Of a DNA stretch of 64,000 nt, positions 40,758 to 49,592 are shown piece by piece. The stretch is taken from assembly GCA_012729785.1 (NCBI GenBank), contig JAAYCL010000022.1, forward strand, positions 22,567-86,566, in the 5' to 3' direction. The position numbers and the translations under genes were made by a program. Position 1 is the first letter of the stretch. Each line of letters starts with the position of its first letter. Below the pieces are notes generated by a model. It worked only from the letters and a program-made list of their open reading frames with translations. It was not told where the DNA came from and did not search any database. This DNA is from Chlamydiota bacterium. GTDB lineage: Bacteria > Auribacterota > Tritonobacteria > UBA1439.

Positions 40758-42287
40758 ATGACCATGCTCCCGTATCTCCTCTCGATCTTCTCCGGCCTCC
40801 TGCTGGCCGCATCGTTCCCGGATGCGGACTGGAACCTCCTCGCCTGGGCGGGGCTCGTCCCGTTCTTCATCGCGATCGAGGGGCGGGGATGGCGCGAGAC
40901 GTTCCGGATCGGCTACCTCGGCGGCGTCGCCTTCTACTGGGCCCTCTTCTACTGGCTGAACAACGTCACGGTCGCCGGGTTCCTCGTCCTCACCTGCTAC
41001 CTTGCCCTCTACTTCCCGCTCTTCGGGATCCTGATGAACTACGCCCGCCGCCGGGTCCCCGCCCCCTGGTGGCTGGTCGCGCCGCTCGTCTGGACCGCGC
41101 TCGAATACATGCGCACCTACGCGTTCACCGGGCTCCCGTGGGGCGTGCTGGGGGTGACGCAGCACCGGGCGGTGCGCCTGATCCAGTTCGCCTCCGTCAC
41201 CGGCGTCTACGGGGTGTCGTTCCTGGTCGTGCTCGTCAACGCCGCCCTCTACGACTGCGCCGTCAGGCGCGGGGCGCGGCGTTTCGCGGGACCCGTTGCC
41301 GCCCTCCTCGCCGCCTCGCTCGCCCTCGTCCACGGCGGCTGGTGGATGGGAGGCGGCGCGGTGCTCGGCGAAACGGTGCGGGTGGCGATCGTGCAGGGGA
41401 ACGTGCCGCAGGAGGAGAAGTTCGGGGAGGGGTTCGCGCGCGAGATCATCGAGAGGTTCCACCGCCTCACCCGCGGCGTGAAGGGGGCCGAGCCCGACCT
41501 GGTGGTCTGGCCGGAGACCTCGGTGCCCGGCTACTACTGGTACGATCCGCTCCTCCGGCGCACGACCGCGGCGCTCCAGAGCGAGATGCGCACGCCGCTG
41601 CTCCTGGGGAGCGTCCACGTCTCCGATCTCGACGACCCGCGCTACACCAACTGCGCCTTCCTCGTGGGCGCGGACGGGGAACCGCTCGGGCGCTACGACA
41701 AGATCCATCTCGTCCTCTTCGGTGAGATCATCCCCTGCAAGCGGATCTTCCCGTTCCTGAAACGCCTCGTCCCCTACGAAGAGGATTTCACCCCGGGGGA
41801 GGAGTTCACCGTCTTCCCGCTCGCCGAAGGCGACTTCTCGGCCCTGATCTGCTTCGAGGACATCCTGCCGGACCTCGCCCGGAACTTCGTGAAGCGGGGC
41901 GCCCGGTTCCTCGTGAATATCACCAACGACGCCTGGTTCGGCAGGACGAGCCAGCCGTACCAGCAGGCCGCGCACGCGGTCTTCCGTTGCGTGGAGAACT
42001 GCGTGGGGATGGTCCGGGCCACGAACACCGGCCTCTCCTGCTTCATCGACCCGTTCGGGCGGGTCTACCGGGTGCTCAGGGACCCCTCGGGCGAGGAGCT
42101 GTTCGTCGAGGGGACGGCGGTGGAGGAGGTGCCGCTCACGGAGACGAGCACCTTCTACACCCGGCGCGGGAACGTCTTCGCGGCCGTCTGCGCCGCCCTC
42201 TCGGCGGCGCTCCTGCTCCTCGGGCCGGCGCGGAGGGGAAGAGGGGGGAACGGTTTCCCGCGGGACGACACGGCGCGCGTGCTATAA
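40758..42287 (+). CDS. lnt: Apolipoprotein N-acyltransferase
   Basis: Adds the third acyl chain to outer-membrane lipoproteins; inner membrane, periplasmic active site. 509 residues from the ATG at 40758. About six N-terminal membrane helices, then a nitrilase-type domain with the Glu-Lys-Cys triad visible in WPETSVPGY, YDKIHLVLFGE and LICFEDILP, plus NITNDAWFGRTSQPYQQ. Length is normal. Pairs functionally with lolC/lolD downstream. The stop codon overlaps the prfB -10 box. Confidence 0.95.
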   Translation: MTMLPYLLSIFSGLLLAASFPDADWNLLAWAGLVPFFIAIEGRGWRETFRIGYLGGVAFYWALFYWLNNVTVAGFLVLTCYLALYFPLFGILMNYARRRVPAPWWLVAPLVWTALEYMRTYAFTGLPWGVLGVTQHRAVRLIQFASVTGVYGVSFLVVLVNAALYDCAVRRGARRFAGPVAALLAASLALVHGGWWMGGGAVLGETVRVAIVQGNVPQEEKFGEGFAREIIERFHRLTRGVKGAEPDLVVWPETSVPGYYWYDPLLRRTTAALQSEMRTPLLLGSVHVSDLDDPRYTNCAFLVGADGEPLGRYDKIHLVLFGEIIPCKRIFPFLKRLVPYEEDFTPGEEFTVFPLAEGDFSALICFEDILPDLARNFVKRGARFLVNITNDAWFGRTSQPYQQAAHAVFRCVENCVGMVRATNTGLSCFIDPFGRVYRVLRDPSGEELFVEGTAVEEVPLTETSTFYTRRGNVFAAVCAALSAALLLLGPARRGRGGNGFPRDDTARVL

Positions 42288-42288
42288 T
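42280..42288 (+). promoter_or_regulatory. Extended -10 promoter of prfB
   Basis: TGC followed by TATAAT (42283-42288), a perfect extended -10, overlapping the last codons of lnt. No clear -35. Predicted leader about 15 nt before the ATG at 42310. Confidence 0.5.
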
Positions 42289-42309
42289 GGGCGCGCCACG
42301 GAGGGGCGC

Positions 42310-43414
42310 ATGCTGGACGAACTGACCGAGCGGCACCGGAGGCTCATCGAGGGGCTTCGGCAACTCGGAGACTATCTTTGACCTCGCCGGCAAAAGGGAG
42401 GAGATCGCGGCGCTCGAGGAGAGGATGGGGAGGCCCGGCTTCTGGAACGACCAGGCGGGCGCCCGGACCGTCACCGAGTCGCTGTCCCGGATCCGCGAGA
42501 CCGTCGAGGCCTGGGAGCGGCTCAAGGCCGAGCTCGAGGATCTCGGCGTCCTCTTCGAACTCGTCCGGGAGGAGGGGGACGACGCCTCCGCCTCCGGCCT
42601 CCTGAACGACCTCGACCGGGTCGAGGGGGAGTACCGGAAGCTCGAGCTCGAGTCGATCCTCGGCGACCCCCGCGACCGCGCGGGGGCGATCATGATGATC
42701 CACGCCGGGGCAGGCGGCACCGAGGCGTGCGACTGGGTGGCGATGCTGCTGCGGATGTATCGGCGCTGGGCGGAGAAGCGCGGCTACGCCTCCGAGGTCC
42801 TCGACATGGCCCCGGGGGACGAGGCGGGGTTCCGCAGCGTCACCCTGTCGGTCAAGGGGGAGCACGCCTACGGCTACCTCAAGGCGGAGCGGGGGGTGCA
42901 CCGCCTCGTCAGGATCTCGCCGTTCGACTCCGCCAAGCGCCGTCACACCTCGTTCGCCTCCGTGGATCTGGTGCCGGAGGTGGAGGGGGAACAGGAGGTG
43001 GAGATCAAAGACGAGGATCTCCGGATCGACACCTTCCGCGCGCACGGGGCCGGGGGGCAGCACGTCAACAAGACAGACTCCGCGGTCCGGATGACGCACC
43101 TGCCCACCGGGATCGTCGTCCAGTGCCAGAATGAACGCTCGCAGTACAAGAACCGGGTGACCGCGATGCGCGTCCTCACCGCCCGGGTCGCCGAGCATTA
43201 CCGCCGCATCAGGGAGGAGGAGCTCGCGAAGGAGCGGGGCGTGAAACAGGAGATCGCCTGGGGGAGCCAGATACGCTCGTACGTCTTCCAGCCGTACCAG
43301 ATGGTCAAGGATCACCGCACGAAGCACGAGGCGGGAAACGTCGAGGCGGTGATGGACGGGGAGATCCAGCCGTTCATCGAGGGTTTTCTGCGGAGCGGAG
43401 CGGTGCGGGGGTAG
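42310..43414 (+). CDS. prfB: Peptide chain release factor 2, programmed +1 frameshift
   Basis: RF2 releases peptides at UGA and UAA. Translation starts at ATG 42310 and meets an in-frame TGA at 42379-42381 after 23 codons; the protein continues in the +1 frame from GAC at 42380, giving 367 residues in total. The product reads GDYL-DLAGKREEIAALEERMG across the junction, the conserved RF2 sequence. Further on are the stop-recognition tripeptide SPF in RISPFDSAKRR and the catalytic GGQ in AHGAGGQHVNKTDSAVR. Frameshifting lowers when RF2 is plentiful, an autoregulatory loop. Neighbours: lnt upstream, a TIGR04073-like gene downstream. Confidence 0.96.
42366..42382 (+). promoter_or_regulatory. prfB programmed frameshift site
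   Basis: CTT-TGA-C slippery stop at 42376-42382 with an internal Shine-Dalgarno-like GGAG at 42367-42370. The gap between GGAG and CTT is five bases, against three in the E. coli AGGGGG-TAT-CTT-TGA-C. Confidence 0.9.
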
Positions 43415-43458
43415 TCGCGACGCGCGCCCGGCGGCGTGGGGGACGAAGGAGGTGACGG

Positions 43459-43845
43459 ATGAGCAGGACGGCGTGGGGCGCCTCTGTCGCGCTGTGCGGG
43501 CTTCTCTGCGGGACGGCCTCGGCGGCGTACCTGGACGACATCGGCCGCAAAACGGACCGCGGTTTCTCCAACGCGCTCGGCTGCTGGCTCGAGGTGCCGT
43601 ACCGGATCCACAGGACGGCGGGGGAGAAGGGGATCGCGAGGGGAGGGGCGCAGGGGCTCGGCGAGGGGCTCCTCCTGCTCCCGTGCCGCCTTCTCTCGGG
43701 GCTCGTCGACATCGTCACCTTCCCCGTTCCGCTGCCGCGGGCGGGATGGAACGGCCTGATGCAGCCGGAGTACAACCCGTGGGTCGAGGCGCCGGATATC
43801 TCGCCCGCCGAGCTTCCCGGGGGCGACGCGGAACCGGCGCCGTGA
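43459..43845 (+). CDS. Exosortase-system-associated protein, TIGR04073-like
   Basis: 128 residues, ATG 43459 with GAAGGAGGTGA upstream. Signal peptide (SVALCGLLCGTASA), then a compact domain with RKTDRGFSNALGCWLEVPYR and a closing LVDIVTFPVPLPRAGW, the pattern of TIGR04073 proteins. These are small exported proteins that co-occur with exosortase systems; their activity is unknown. Here it stands alone between prfB and lysS with no exosortase in sight. Confidence 0.7.
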   Translation: MSRTAWGASVALCGLLCGTASAAYLDDIGRKTDRGFSNALGCWLEVPYRIHRTAGEKGIARGGAQGLGEGLLLLPCRLLSGLVDIVTFPVPLPRAGWNGLMQPEYNPWVEAPDISPAELPGGDAEPAP

Positions 43846-43936
43846 GGCGCCGAAGCGGGGGGTGAACAGGGCGCGCGGAGGCGGGATGCCCGCGCGCCCC
43901 CGCTTCACGGCGGCGGCGCGGGATGGGGGGACAGGG

Positions 43937-45541
43937 ATGGAAACCGGGGATCTGTACCGTCAGCGGGTCGAGAAGCTCCGGCTCCTCGTCGAGAAGGGGG
44001 CCGGCGTCTACCGGGAGGGGTTCCCCGGGCGCCTGCCGGTGGGCGAGGCGCTCGGCGGCTTTTCCGAGGGGCGGGAGGTCCGCCTCGCGGGCAGGATCGT
44101 CTCGATCCGGGGACACGGGAAGGCGATCTTCGCGGATCTGCGGGACGCCAGCGGCCGCATCCAGATCTACCTCAAGAAGGACGCCCTCCCGGGGGACGTC
44201 TTCGCCCTCGCGGGGCTACTGGACCTCGGCGACATCGTCGGCGTCTCCGGGGCCCTCTTCACCACCCGCACCGGCGAGAAGACGCTCGCAGTACGGGGGC
44301 TCTCCGTCCTCTCCAAGGCGCTCCGGGAGCCGCCGCTCGGCAAGGCCAAGGATGGGAAGCAGTGGCACGCGCTCGCCGACGTGGAGACGCGCTACCGGCA
44401 GCGGTATCTCGATCTGATGGCCAACGATGAGTCGCTGCGCGTCTTCCTGGCGCGAAGCCGGATCGTCCGCGGCATCCGCGCGTTCCTGGACCGGCGCGGC
44501 TTCCTCGAGGTGGAGACGCCGATGATGCAGCCGCTCCCGGGGGGCGCCGTCGCGAGGCCGTTCGTGACGCGGCATCGTGCCCTCGGCGCGGAGCTGTACC
44601 TCCGCGTGGCCCCCGAGCTGTACCTGAAGCGGCTGCTCGTGGGAGGGTTCGAGCGGATCTACGAGCTCAACCGCAACTTCCGCAACGAGGGGATCTCGAC
44701 CCGGCACAACCCCGAGTTCACGATGCTCGAACTCTACCAGGCGTACGCGGACTACCGGGAGATCATGGCGCTCGTGGAGGAGATGGTCGCCGCCCTCGCC
44801 GACGACCTGCTCGGCTCCCGCATCCTGCGCTACCGCGGCAGCGAGATCCGGCTCGACCCCCCGTGGCCGCGCCTCCCCCTCCTCGAGGCGGTGCGGGAGC
44901 GGACCGGCGAGGACCTCTCCCCCGAGAAGGGCGAGGACGCGGCGGTCGCCGCGGCGCAGCGGATGCGGCTCGTCATCGAGGGGCCGAAGACCTACGCCAA
45001 GATCGTGGACGAGGCGGTGAAGACCTTCGTGGTCCCGACGCTCTCCGCGCCGACGTTCCTGATCGACCACCCGGTCGCTCTCTCCCCGCTCGCCCGGAGA
45101 AAGGCGGACGCCCCCCTCCTCGTCGAACGGTTCCAGCCGTACATCGGCGGGCTCGAGCTGGGCAACGCCTTCTCCGAGCTGAACGACCCGCTGGACCAGC
45201 GGGAGCGTTTCGAGGCGCAGATCGCCGCGCGGGGGCGCGGGGACGAGGAGGCGCACCGGATGGACGAGGATTTCATCCGGGCGCTCGAGTACGGGATGCC
45301 CCCCGCGGGAGGGCTCGGCATCGGCGTGGACCGCCTGGTGATGCTCTTCACCGGGTGCGAGTCGATCCGGGACGTGATCCTGTTCCCCCAGCTCAAGCCG
45401 GAGGAGGGGAGACGCGAGGCGACGTCGGACGAGGGACGGGATGGCGATCTTTCGTCCGACGTCCCGCGTCCCGCCGCTCGCCCGCCGGCGCGCGAGGAGA
45501 ACCCCGGAAGGGGGGGGGCGGAAGCCGGGGGCGCGATGTGA
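43937..45541 (+). CDS. lysS: Lysyl-tRNA synthetase, class II, with repeat-derived C-terminal tail
   Basis: Charges tRNA-Lys. 534 residues from the ATG at 43937 (GGGGGGACAGGG upstream). N-terminal OB fold (VRLAGRIVSIRGHGKAIFAD), class II motif 1 in FLEVETPMMQP, motif 2 in RIYELNRNFRNEGIS, motif 3 in GGLGIGVDRLVMLF. The normal end, LFPQLKPEEG, is followed by about 45 low-complexity residues. DNA encoding the start of that tail is a near-perfect palindrome (45421-45463). The next gene, lolC, starts at the stop codon. Confidence 0.94.
   Translation: METGDLYRQRVEKLRLLVEKGAGVYREGFPGRLPVGEALGGFSEGREVRLAGRIVSIRGHGKAIFADLRDASGRIQIYLKKDALPGDVFALAGLLDLGDIVGVSGALFTTRTGEKTLAVRGLSVLSKALREPPLGKAKDGKQWHALADVETRYRQRYLDLMANDESLRVFLARSRIVRGIRAFLDRRGFLEVETPMMQPLPGGAVARPFVTRHRALGAELYLRVAPELYLKRLLVGGFERIYELNRNFRNEGISTRHNPEFTMLELYQAYADYREIMALVEEMVAALADDLLGSRILRYRGSEIRLDPPWPRLPLLEAVRERTGEDLSPEKGEDAAVAAAQRMRLVIEGPKTYAKIVDEAVKTFVVPTLSAPTFLIDHPVALSPLARRKADAPLLVERFQPYIGGLELGNAFSELNDPLDQRERFEAQIAARGRGDEEAHRMDEDFIRALEYGMPPAGGLGIGVDRLVMLFTGCESIRDVILFPQLKPEEGRREATSDEGRDGDLSSDVPRPAARPPAREENPGRGGAEAGGAM
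45421..45463. repeat. Palindromic repeat in the 3' end of lysS
   Basis: GACGTCGGACGA (45421-45432) and its exact reverse complement TCGTCCGACGTC (45452-45463), 19-nt loop. The palindrome is in frame and codes for part of the non-conserved LysS tail, as if a REP-like element had inserted there. Confidence 0.75.
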
Positions 45542-45543
45542 GG

Positions 45544-46776
45544 ATGCCGCTGGAGATGTTCATCAGCCTCCGCTACCTGAAGGCCAAGCGCAGGCACCGT
45601 TTCATCTCGTTCATCTCGTTCATCTCGATCGCGGGGGTCGCCCTCGGGGTGATGGCGCTCATCGTGGTTTTGGCGGTGATGAGCGGCTTCGAGCGGGAGA
45701 TGAAGGAGAAGGTGATCGGGGTCTACGCCGAACTGCACATCCACACCCGCGCCCTGATGTACGACTGGCCCGGCGTGGTCGCGAAGGCCGAGGCCGTGCC
45801 GGGCGTCGTGGCGGCGAGCCCCTTCATCCTCAATCCGCTGATGCTCCGGACGCCGCAGCGCCAGGCGCGCGGCGTGATGGTGCGGGGGATCGACCCGGAG
45901 GGGGAGCGGCGGGCCACCTCCCTCGCGAAGTTCCTGAAACAGGGCGACCTCCTCGCCTCCGGTCCCGGCATCCTCGTCGGGAAGGCGCTGGCGAGGGAGC
46001 TGGGCCTCGTGGTCGGGGACGAGGTGAAGCTCATCTCCCCGGTCGAGGTCGACACGCCCGCGGGGCCGGTACCGATCGTGCTCGACCGGGTGATCGCCGG
46101 CATCTTCAACGCCGGGATGAGCGACTACGACAGCAACCTCATCTACGCGGATCTCGCGACCGCCCAGAAGCTCTACCGGTTCGGCGACGGCGTCCACGGC
46201 GTGAGCGTCAAGATCCGCGACCTGTACGACACGGACCGGATCCAGGGCGAGCTGCGGAAGGCGTTCCCCTTCCCGTGCATCGTCAAGAGCTGGATGGAGC
46301 AGAACCCGACGCTCTTCGCCGCGGTCAATATGGAGAAGAAGGTGATGTTCATCATCGTGACCCTGATCGTCCTGGTCGCGGCGCTGAATATCGCCAGCAC
46401 CCTGATCATGGTGGTGATGGAGAAGACGAAGGATATCGGCATCCTCAAGGCGATCGGCGTCAGGCCGCTGAGCATCATGGCCGTCTTCACCGTGGAGGGG
46501 GCGATCATCGGGGCGATCGGCGCCCTCATCGGCACGGCCGCGGGCCTCCTCTTCCTCGAGCATATCAACTCGATCGCGACGGCGATCGACTGGCTCACCG
46601 GCTTCAACCCGTTCCCGAGCGACATCTACTACTTCGACCAGATCCCGGTGGAGTTCTCGTGGGCGCGCATCTGCTGGACCGGCTTCATCGCCCTGGCGTT
46701 GAGCACGATCGGGGCGCTGTACCCGGCCTGGAAGGCGTCGCGGCTCGACCCGGTGGAGGCGCTTCGCTATGAGTGA
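45544..46776 (+). CDS. lolC: Lipoprotein-releasing ABC transporter permease (LolC/E)
   Basis: Inner-membrane subunit that extracts outer-membrane lipoproteins for LolA. 410 residues from ATG 45544; a GTG at 45538 overlapping the lysS stop is an alternative. First helix with SFISIAGVALGVMALIVVLAVMSGFE, a large periplasmic MacB-like domain (residues about 45-270), then three helices including ALNIASTLIMVVMEKTKDIGILKAIG split over the MacB/FtsX core. C-terminal PAWKASRLDPVEALRYE is the usual FtsX-family end. Followed by lolD with an 8-nt overlap. One permease only, so it may act as a homodimer (LolF-like). Confidence 0.92.
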   Translation: MPLEMFISLRYLKAKRRHRFISFISFISIAGVALGVMALIVVLAVMSGFEREMKEKVIGVYAELHIHTRALMYDWPGVVAKAEAVPGVVAASPFILNPLMLRTPQRQARGVMVRGIDPEGERRATSLAKFLKQGDLLASGPGILVGKALARELGLVVGDEVKLISPVEVDTPAGPVPIVLDRVIAGIFNAGMSDYDSNLIYADLATAQKLYRFGDGVHGVSVKIRDLYDTDRIQGELRKAFPFPCIVKSWMEQNPTLFAAVNMEKKVMFIIVTLIVLVAALNIASTLIMVVMEKTKDIGILKAIGVRPLSIMAVFTVEGAIIGAIGALIGTAAGLLFLEHINSIATAIDWLTGFNPFPSDIYYFDQIPVEFSWARICWTGFIALALSTIGALYPAWKASRLDPVEALRYE

Positions 46777-47476
46777 GGCGAACGCTCCGTTCTTCGAGGC
46801 GCGCGGCCTCCGCAAGACCTACCTGAACGGGGCCGACCGGATCGAGATCCTCCGCGGCGTCGGCCTCTCGGTTTTCCCGGGGGAGATGCTGTCGATCGTG
46901 GGGCCCTCCGGTTCGGGGAAGAGCACGCTCCTGCACCTGCTGGGGGCGCTCGACCGCCCGGACTCCGGGGAGGTGCGCCTCGACGGGCGCGACCTGTTCA
47001 AACTCTCCGAGAACGCCCGCGCGAGGGTCCGCAACGAAAGCATCGGGTTCGTCTTCCAGTTCTACCACCTCCTGCCGGAGTTCACGGCGCTGGAGAACGT
47101 GCTGATGCCGGCGCTCGTCTACCGCGCCCGGGGGGCGGGGGGCGGCGGGGCGGCGCGCGCGCGCGCCGCCGCCCTGCTGGAATCGGTCGGCCTCGGGGAC
47201 CGCCTCGTCCACAAGCCGTCCCAGCTCTCCGGGGGGGAGCAGCAGCGGGTGGCGATCGCCCGGGCGTTGATGAACCGGCCGCGCCTCGTGCTCGCCGACG
47301 AACCCAGCGGCAACCTCGACAGCCGCACCAGCGCGGAGCTGCACGCCCTGCTCGCCGACCTGAACCGCCGCGAGGGGCAGGCGTTCGTCATCGTGACGCA
47401 CGACGACGAGCTCTCCCGCCGCGCGCATCGACGCCTGCGGATGCGCGACGGCGTGGTGGTTTCGGCGGATCGGTAG
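46769..47476 (+). CDS. lolD: Lipoprotein-releasing ABC transporter ATPase
   Basis: 235 residues. ATPase partner of LolC. Walker A GPSGSGKST near residue 48, signature LSGGEQQRVAIARAL, Walker B RLVLADEPSGNLD, switch His in IVTHDDEL. MacB/LolD type by the characteristic FYHLLPEFTALENVLMP. The start lies inside lolC, consistent with coupled translation. Confidence 0.93.
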   Translation: MSEANAPFFEARGLRKTYLNGADRIEILRGVGLSVFPGEMLSIVGPSGSGKSTLLHLLGALDRPDSGEVRLDGRDLFKLSENARARVRNESIGFVFQFYHLLPEFTALENVLMPALVYRARGAGGGGAARARAAALLESVGLGDRLVHKPSQLSGGEQQRVAIARALMNRPRLVLADEPSGNLDSRTSAELHALLADLNRREGQAFVIVTHDDELSRRAHRRLRMRDGVVVSADR

Positions 47477-47500
47477 CGGAATCCGCCGCGGACAACCCGA

Positions 47501-47530
47501 TTGACACCGGCGGGGGTTTTCGGCTATCGT
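47501..47530 (+). promoter_or_regulatory. Promoter of the branched-chain aminotransferase
   Basis: TTGACA at 47501-47506, 18-bp spacer, TATCGT at 47525-47530, about 45 bp upstream of the ATG at 47575. Confidence 0.6.
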
Positions 47531-47574
47531 ATCACCGCGTCACGCGCACCGATCCGTTCCACCGGAGACAACCG

Positions 47575-48441
47575 ATGAAGATCTACATCAACGGCTCGTT
47601 CCACTCCAAGGCCGACGCGAAGATCTCCGTCTACGATCACGGGTTCCTCTACGGCGACGGCGTCTTCGAGGGGATCCGCGCCTACGGGGGGAGGGTATTC
47701 CGCCTGAAGGAGCACGTGGACCGGCTCTTCAAGAGTGCGCACACGATCATGCTCTCGATCCCGATGAGCCGCGAGGCGATGGCCGAGGCGGTCGTCGCCA
47801 CGGTCAGGGAGAACGGCCTCAAGGACGCGTACATCCGCCTCATCATCACGCGCGGGATCGGCCGGCTGGGGCTGAACCCGTTCACCTGCGGCACCCCGCA
47901 GGTCATCATTATCGCCGACAAGATCGTCCTGTACCCGAAGGCGTTCTACCAGAAGGGGCTGGGCGTCGTCACGGTCCCCACCCAGCGCAACCTCGGCGAG
48001 GCGGTCAACCCCAGGATCAAGTCGCTGAACTACCTGAACAACATCATGGCCAAGATCGAGGCGATCAACGCGGGCGTCTACGAGGCGATCATGCTGAACA
48101 GCCACGGCTTCATCTCGGAGTGCACCGGCGACAACATCTTCATCGTCAGCGACGGGCGCCTCCTCACCCCCGCGCTCTACATGGGGGTCCTCGAGGGGAT
48201 CACCCGCGACGAGGTCATGGCCCTCGCCGCGCGGGACGGGATCGAGGTCAGGGAGACGACCCTCACCCGGCACGACGTCTTCAACGCCGACGAGTGCTTC
48301 CTGACCGGCACCGCCGCGGAGATCATCCCGGTCGTCAAGGTCGACGGCCGCCTGATCGGCGACGGGAAACCCGGTCCCGTGACGCGCCGCCTGATGGAGG
48401 ATTTCCGCGAGCTGGTCCGCAGGGAAGGCGTCCCGGTCTGA
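47575..48441 (+). CDS. ilvE: Branched-chain-amino-acid aminotransferase (class IV)
   Basis: Last step of Val/Leu/Ile synthesis, PLP-dependent. 288 residues: VYDHGFLYGDGVFEGIRAY at the start, the PLP lysine in RIKSLNYLNN near residue 147, SECTGDNIF and LTGTAAEIIPV. Length about 290 fits the small IlvE group; D-amino-acid transaminase is a less likely alternative because the motif YGDGVFEGIR favours branched-chain enzymes. It is monocistronic with its own promoter. Confidence 0.9.
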   Translation: MKIYINGSFHSKADAKISVYDHGFLYGDGVFEGIRAYGGRVFRLKEHVDRLFKSAHTIMLSIPMSREAMAEAVVATVRENGLKDAYIRLIITRGIGRLGLNPFTCGTPQVIIIADKIVLYPKAFYQKGLGVVTVPTQRNLGEAVNPRIKSLNYLNNIMAKIEAINAGVYEAIMLNSHGFISECTGDNIFIVSDGRLLTPALYMGVLEGITRDEVMALAARDGIEVRETTLTRHDVFNADECFLTGTAAEIIPVVKVDGRLIGDGKPGPVTRRLMEDFRELVRREGVPV

Positions 48442-48605
48442 GGCCGGGCGCCCCGCGCCGGCGCGGGCGGGCGGACGCAAGCCGGGGACGATCCTCCGCC
48501 TCCCGTCCGGGGCGCTCCGCGGCCCATCTTCCGTCCGGCGTGCCGCTCCTCCCTCCCTCGGCGTCCCTATCCCCGGCGGATGATGCCAACCGAACGGCGG
48601 TGTGG

Positions 48606-48611
48606 TATCAT
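48606..48611 (+). promoter_or_regulatory. Possible -10 box upstream of metF
   Basis: TATCAT, 51 bp before the metF ATG; no convincing -35. The 221-bp gap 48442-48662 also has a GC hairpin (GCGCCCCGCGCCGGCGCGGGC, near 48448) that could be a weak terminator of ilvE. Confidence 0.3.
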
Positions 48612-48662
48612 CTTCGGTGTCTCTCCGCGCGGGTCTGCGCGGGCGTCGGCCGGAAACCCCCT

Positions 48663-49592
48663 ATGCGCATCGCGGAACTGCTCACGAGAAGCGCCCCGTT
48701 CGTCTCGCTCGAATTCTTCCCCCCGCGCGACCGGGAGCGCTGGCCGGCGTTCTTCGCCGCGGTGGAACGCCTCCGCGCGGTGGACCCGCTCTTTGTCTCC
48801 GTCACGTACGGCGCGCTGGGGAGCACGCGCGGCAACACGATGGAGATCGTCTCGCGCCTGCGGAACGACTGCGGGCTCGAAACGATGGCCCATCTCACCT
48901 GCATCGGCGCCTCCGCCGCGTCCGTGGAGGGGTTCCTCGACGCCCTTGTCGACGCGGGCGTGGACAACGTGCTCGCCCTGCGCGGCGACCCGCCCGCGGA
49001 CCCGTCCGCCGCCCGGGACCTCCCCGAGGGCGGCCCGGCGTGCCTCCCCGGCGGAAACGGCGCGTTCCGCTGCGCGGCCGACCTCGTCTCCCTCATCCGG
49101 TCCCGGCACCCCTCGCTCGGCATCGGCGTCGCCGCCTACCCGGAGGGGCACCCCGAGGCGCCGAGCGCGGAGGAGGATCTGCGTTTCCTGAAGCGCAAGC
49201 TCGACCTCGGCGCGGACTTCGCCATCACGCAGCTCTTCTTCGACAACGCCGTCTATTTCGACTTCGTGCGCAGGGCCCGGGAGGCGGGAATCGCCAAGCC
49301 CCTGATACCCGGGATCCTCCCGGTCCTCTCCATGTCGACCATCGACCGGCTCGTCTCCAAGTGCGGGGCGCGCCTCCCGGACGACTACCTCGCCCGCCTC
49401 CGCGATGCGGACCGGCGCGGCGGTCCGCCCGCGGTCGCCGTGGAGGGGATCGCCCATGCGAAGGCCCAGGCGCGCGGGCTCATCGAGAACGGCGCGCCGG
49501 GGATCCACCTCTACACGCTGAACAGGGCCGAGGCATGCCTGGAGATCGTGCGGGGCCTGCCGCCGGCGCATACCAGGGGAGGAAGACGATGA
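48663..49592 (+). CDS. metF: Methylenetetrahydrofolate reductase
   Basis: Reduces 5,10-methylene-THF to 5-methyl-THF for methionine synthesis; FAD enzyme. 309 residues from ATG 48663. VSLEFFPPRD at the N-terminus, SVTYGALGS, HLTCIGAS, VLALRGDPP (FAD site), AAYPEGHPEAP, FAITQLFFDN and a C-terminal GIHLYTLNRAE. All are standard MetF marks. Coupled to the next flavoprotein (ATGA overlap). Confidence 0.95.
   Translation: MRIAELLTRSAPFVSLEFFPPRDRERWPAFFAAVERLRAVDPLFVSVTYGALGSTRGNTMEIVSRLRNDCGLETMAHLTCIGASAASVEGFLDALVDAGVDNVLALRGDPPADPSAARDLPEGGPACLPGGNGAFRCAADLVSLIRSRHPSLGIGVAAYPEGHPEAPSAEEDLRFLKRKLDLGADFAITQLFFDNAVYFDFVRRAREAGIAKPLIPGILPVLSMSTIDRLVSKCGARLPDDYLARLRDADRRGGPPAVAVEGIAHAKAQARGLIENGAPGIHLYTLNRAEACLEIVRGLPPAHTRGGRR

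Noticed and set aside
37047..41975. 1642-codon minus-strand open frame
   Set aside because: Shadow of secA and lnt in GC-rich DNA; no recognisable protein and it crosses the tRNA region.
43459..43845. Exosortase gene itself
   Set aside because: Too small and lacks the multi-helix Cys-Arg-His architecture; matches the associated TIGR04073 pattern only.
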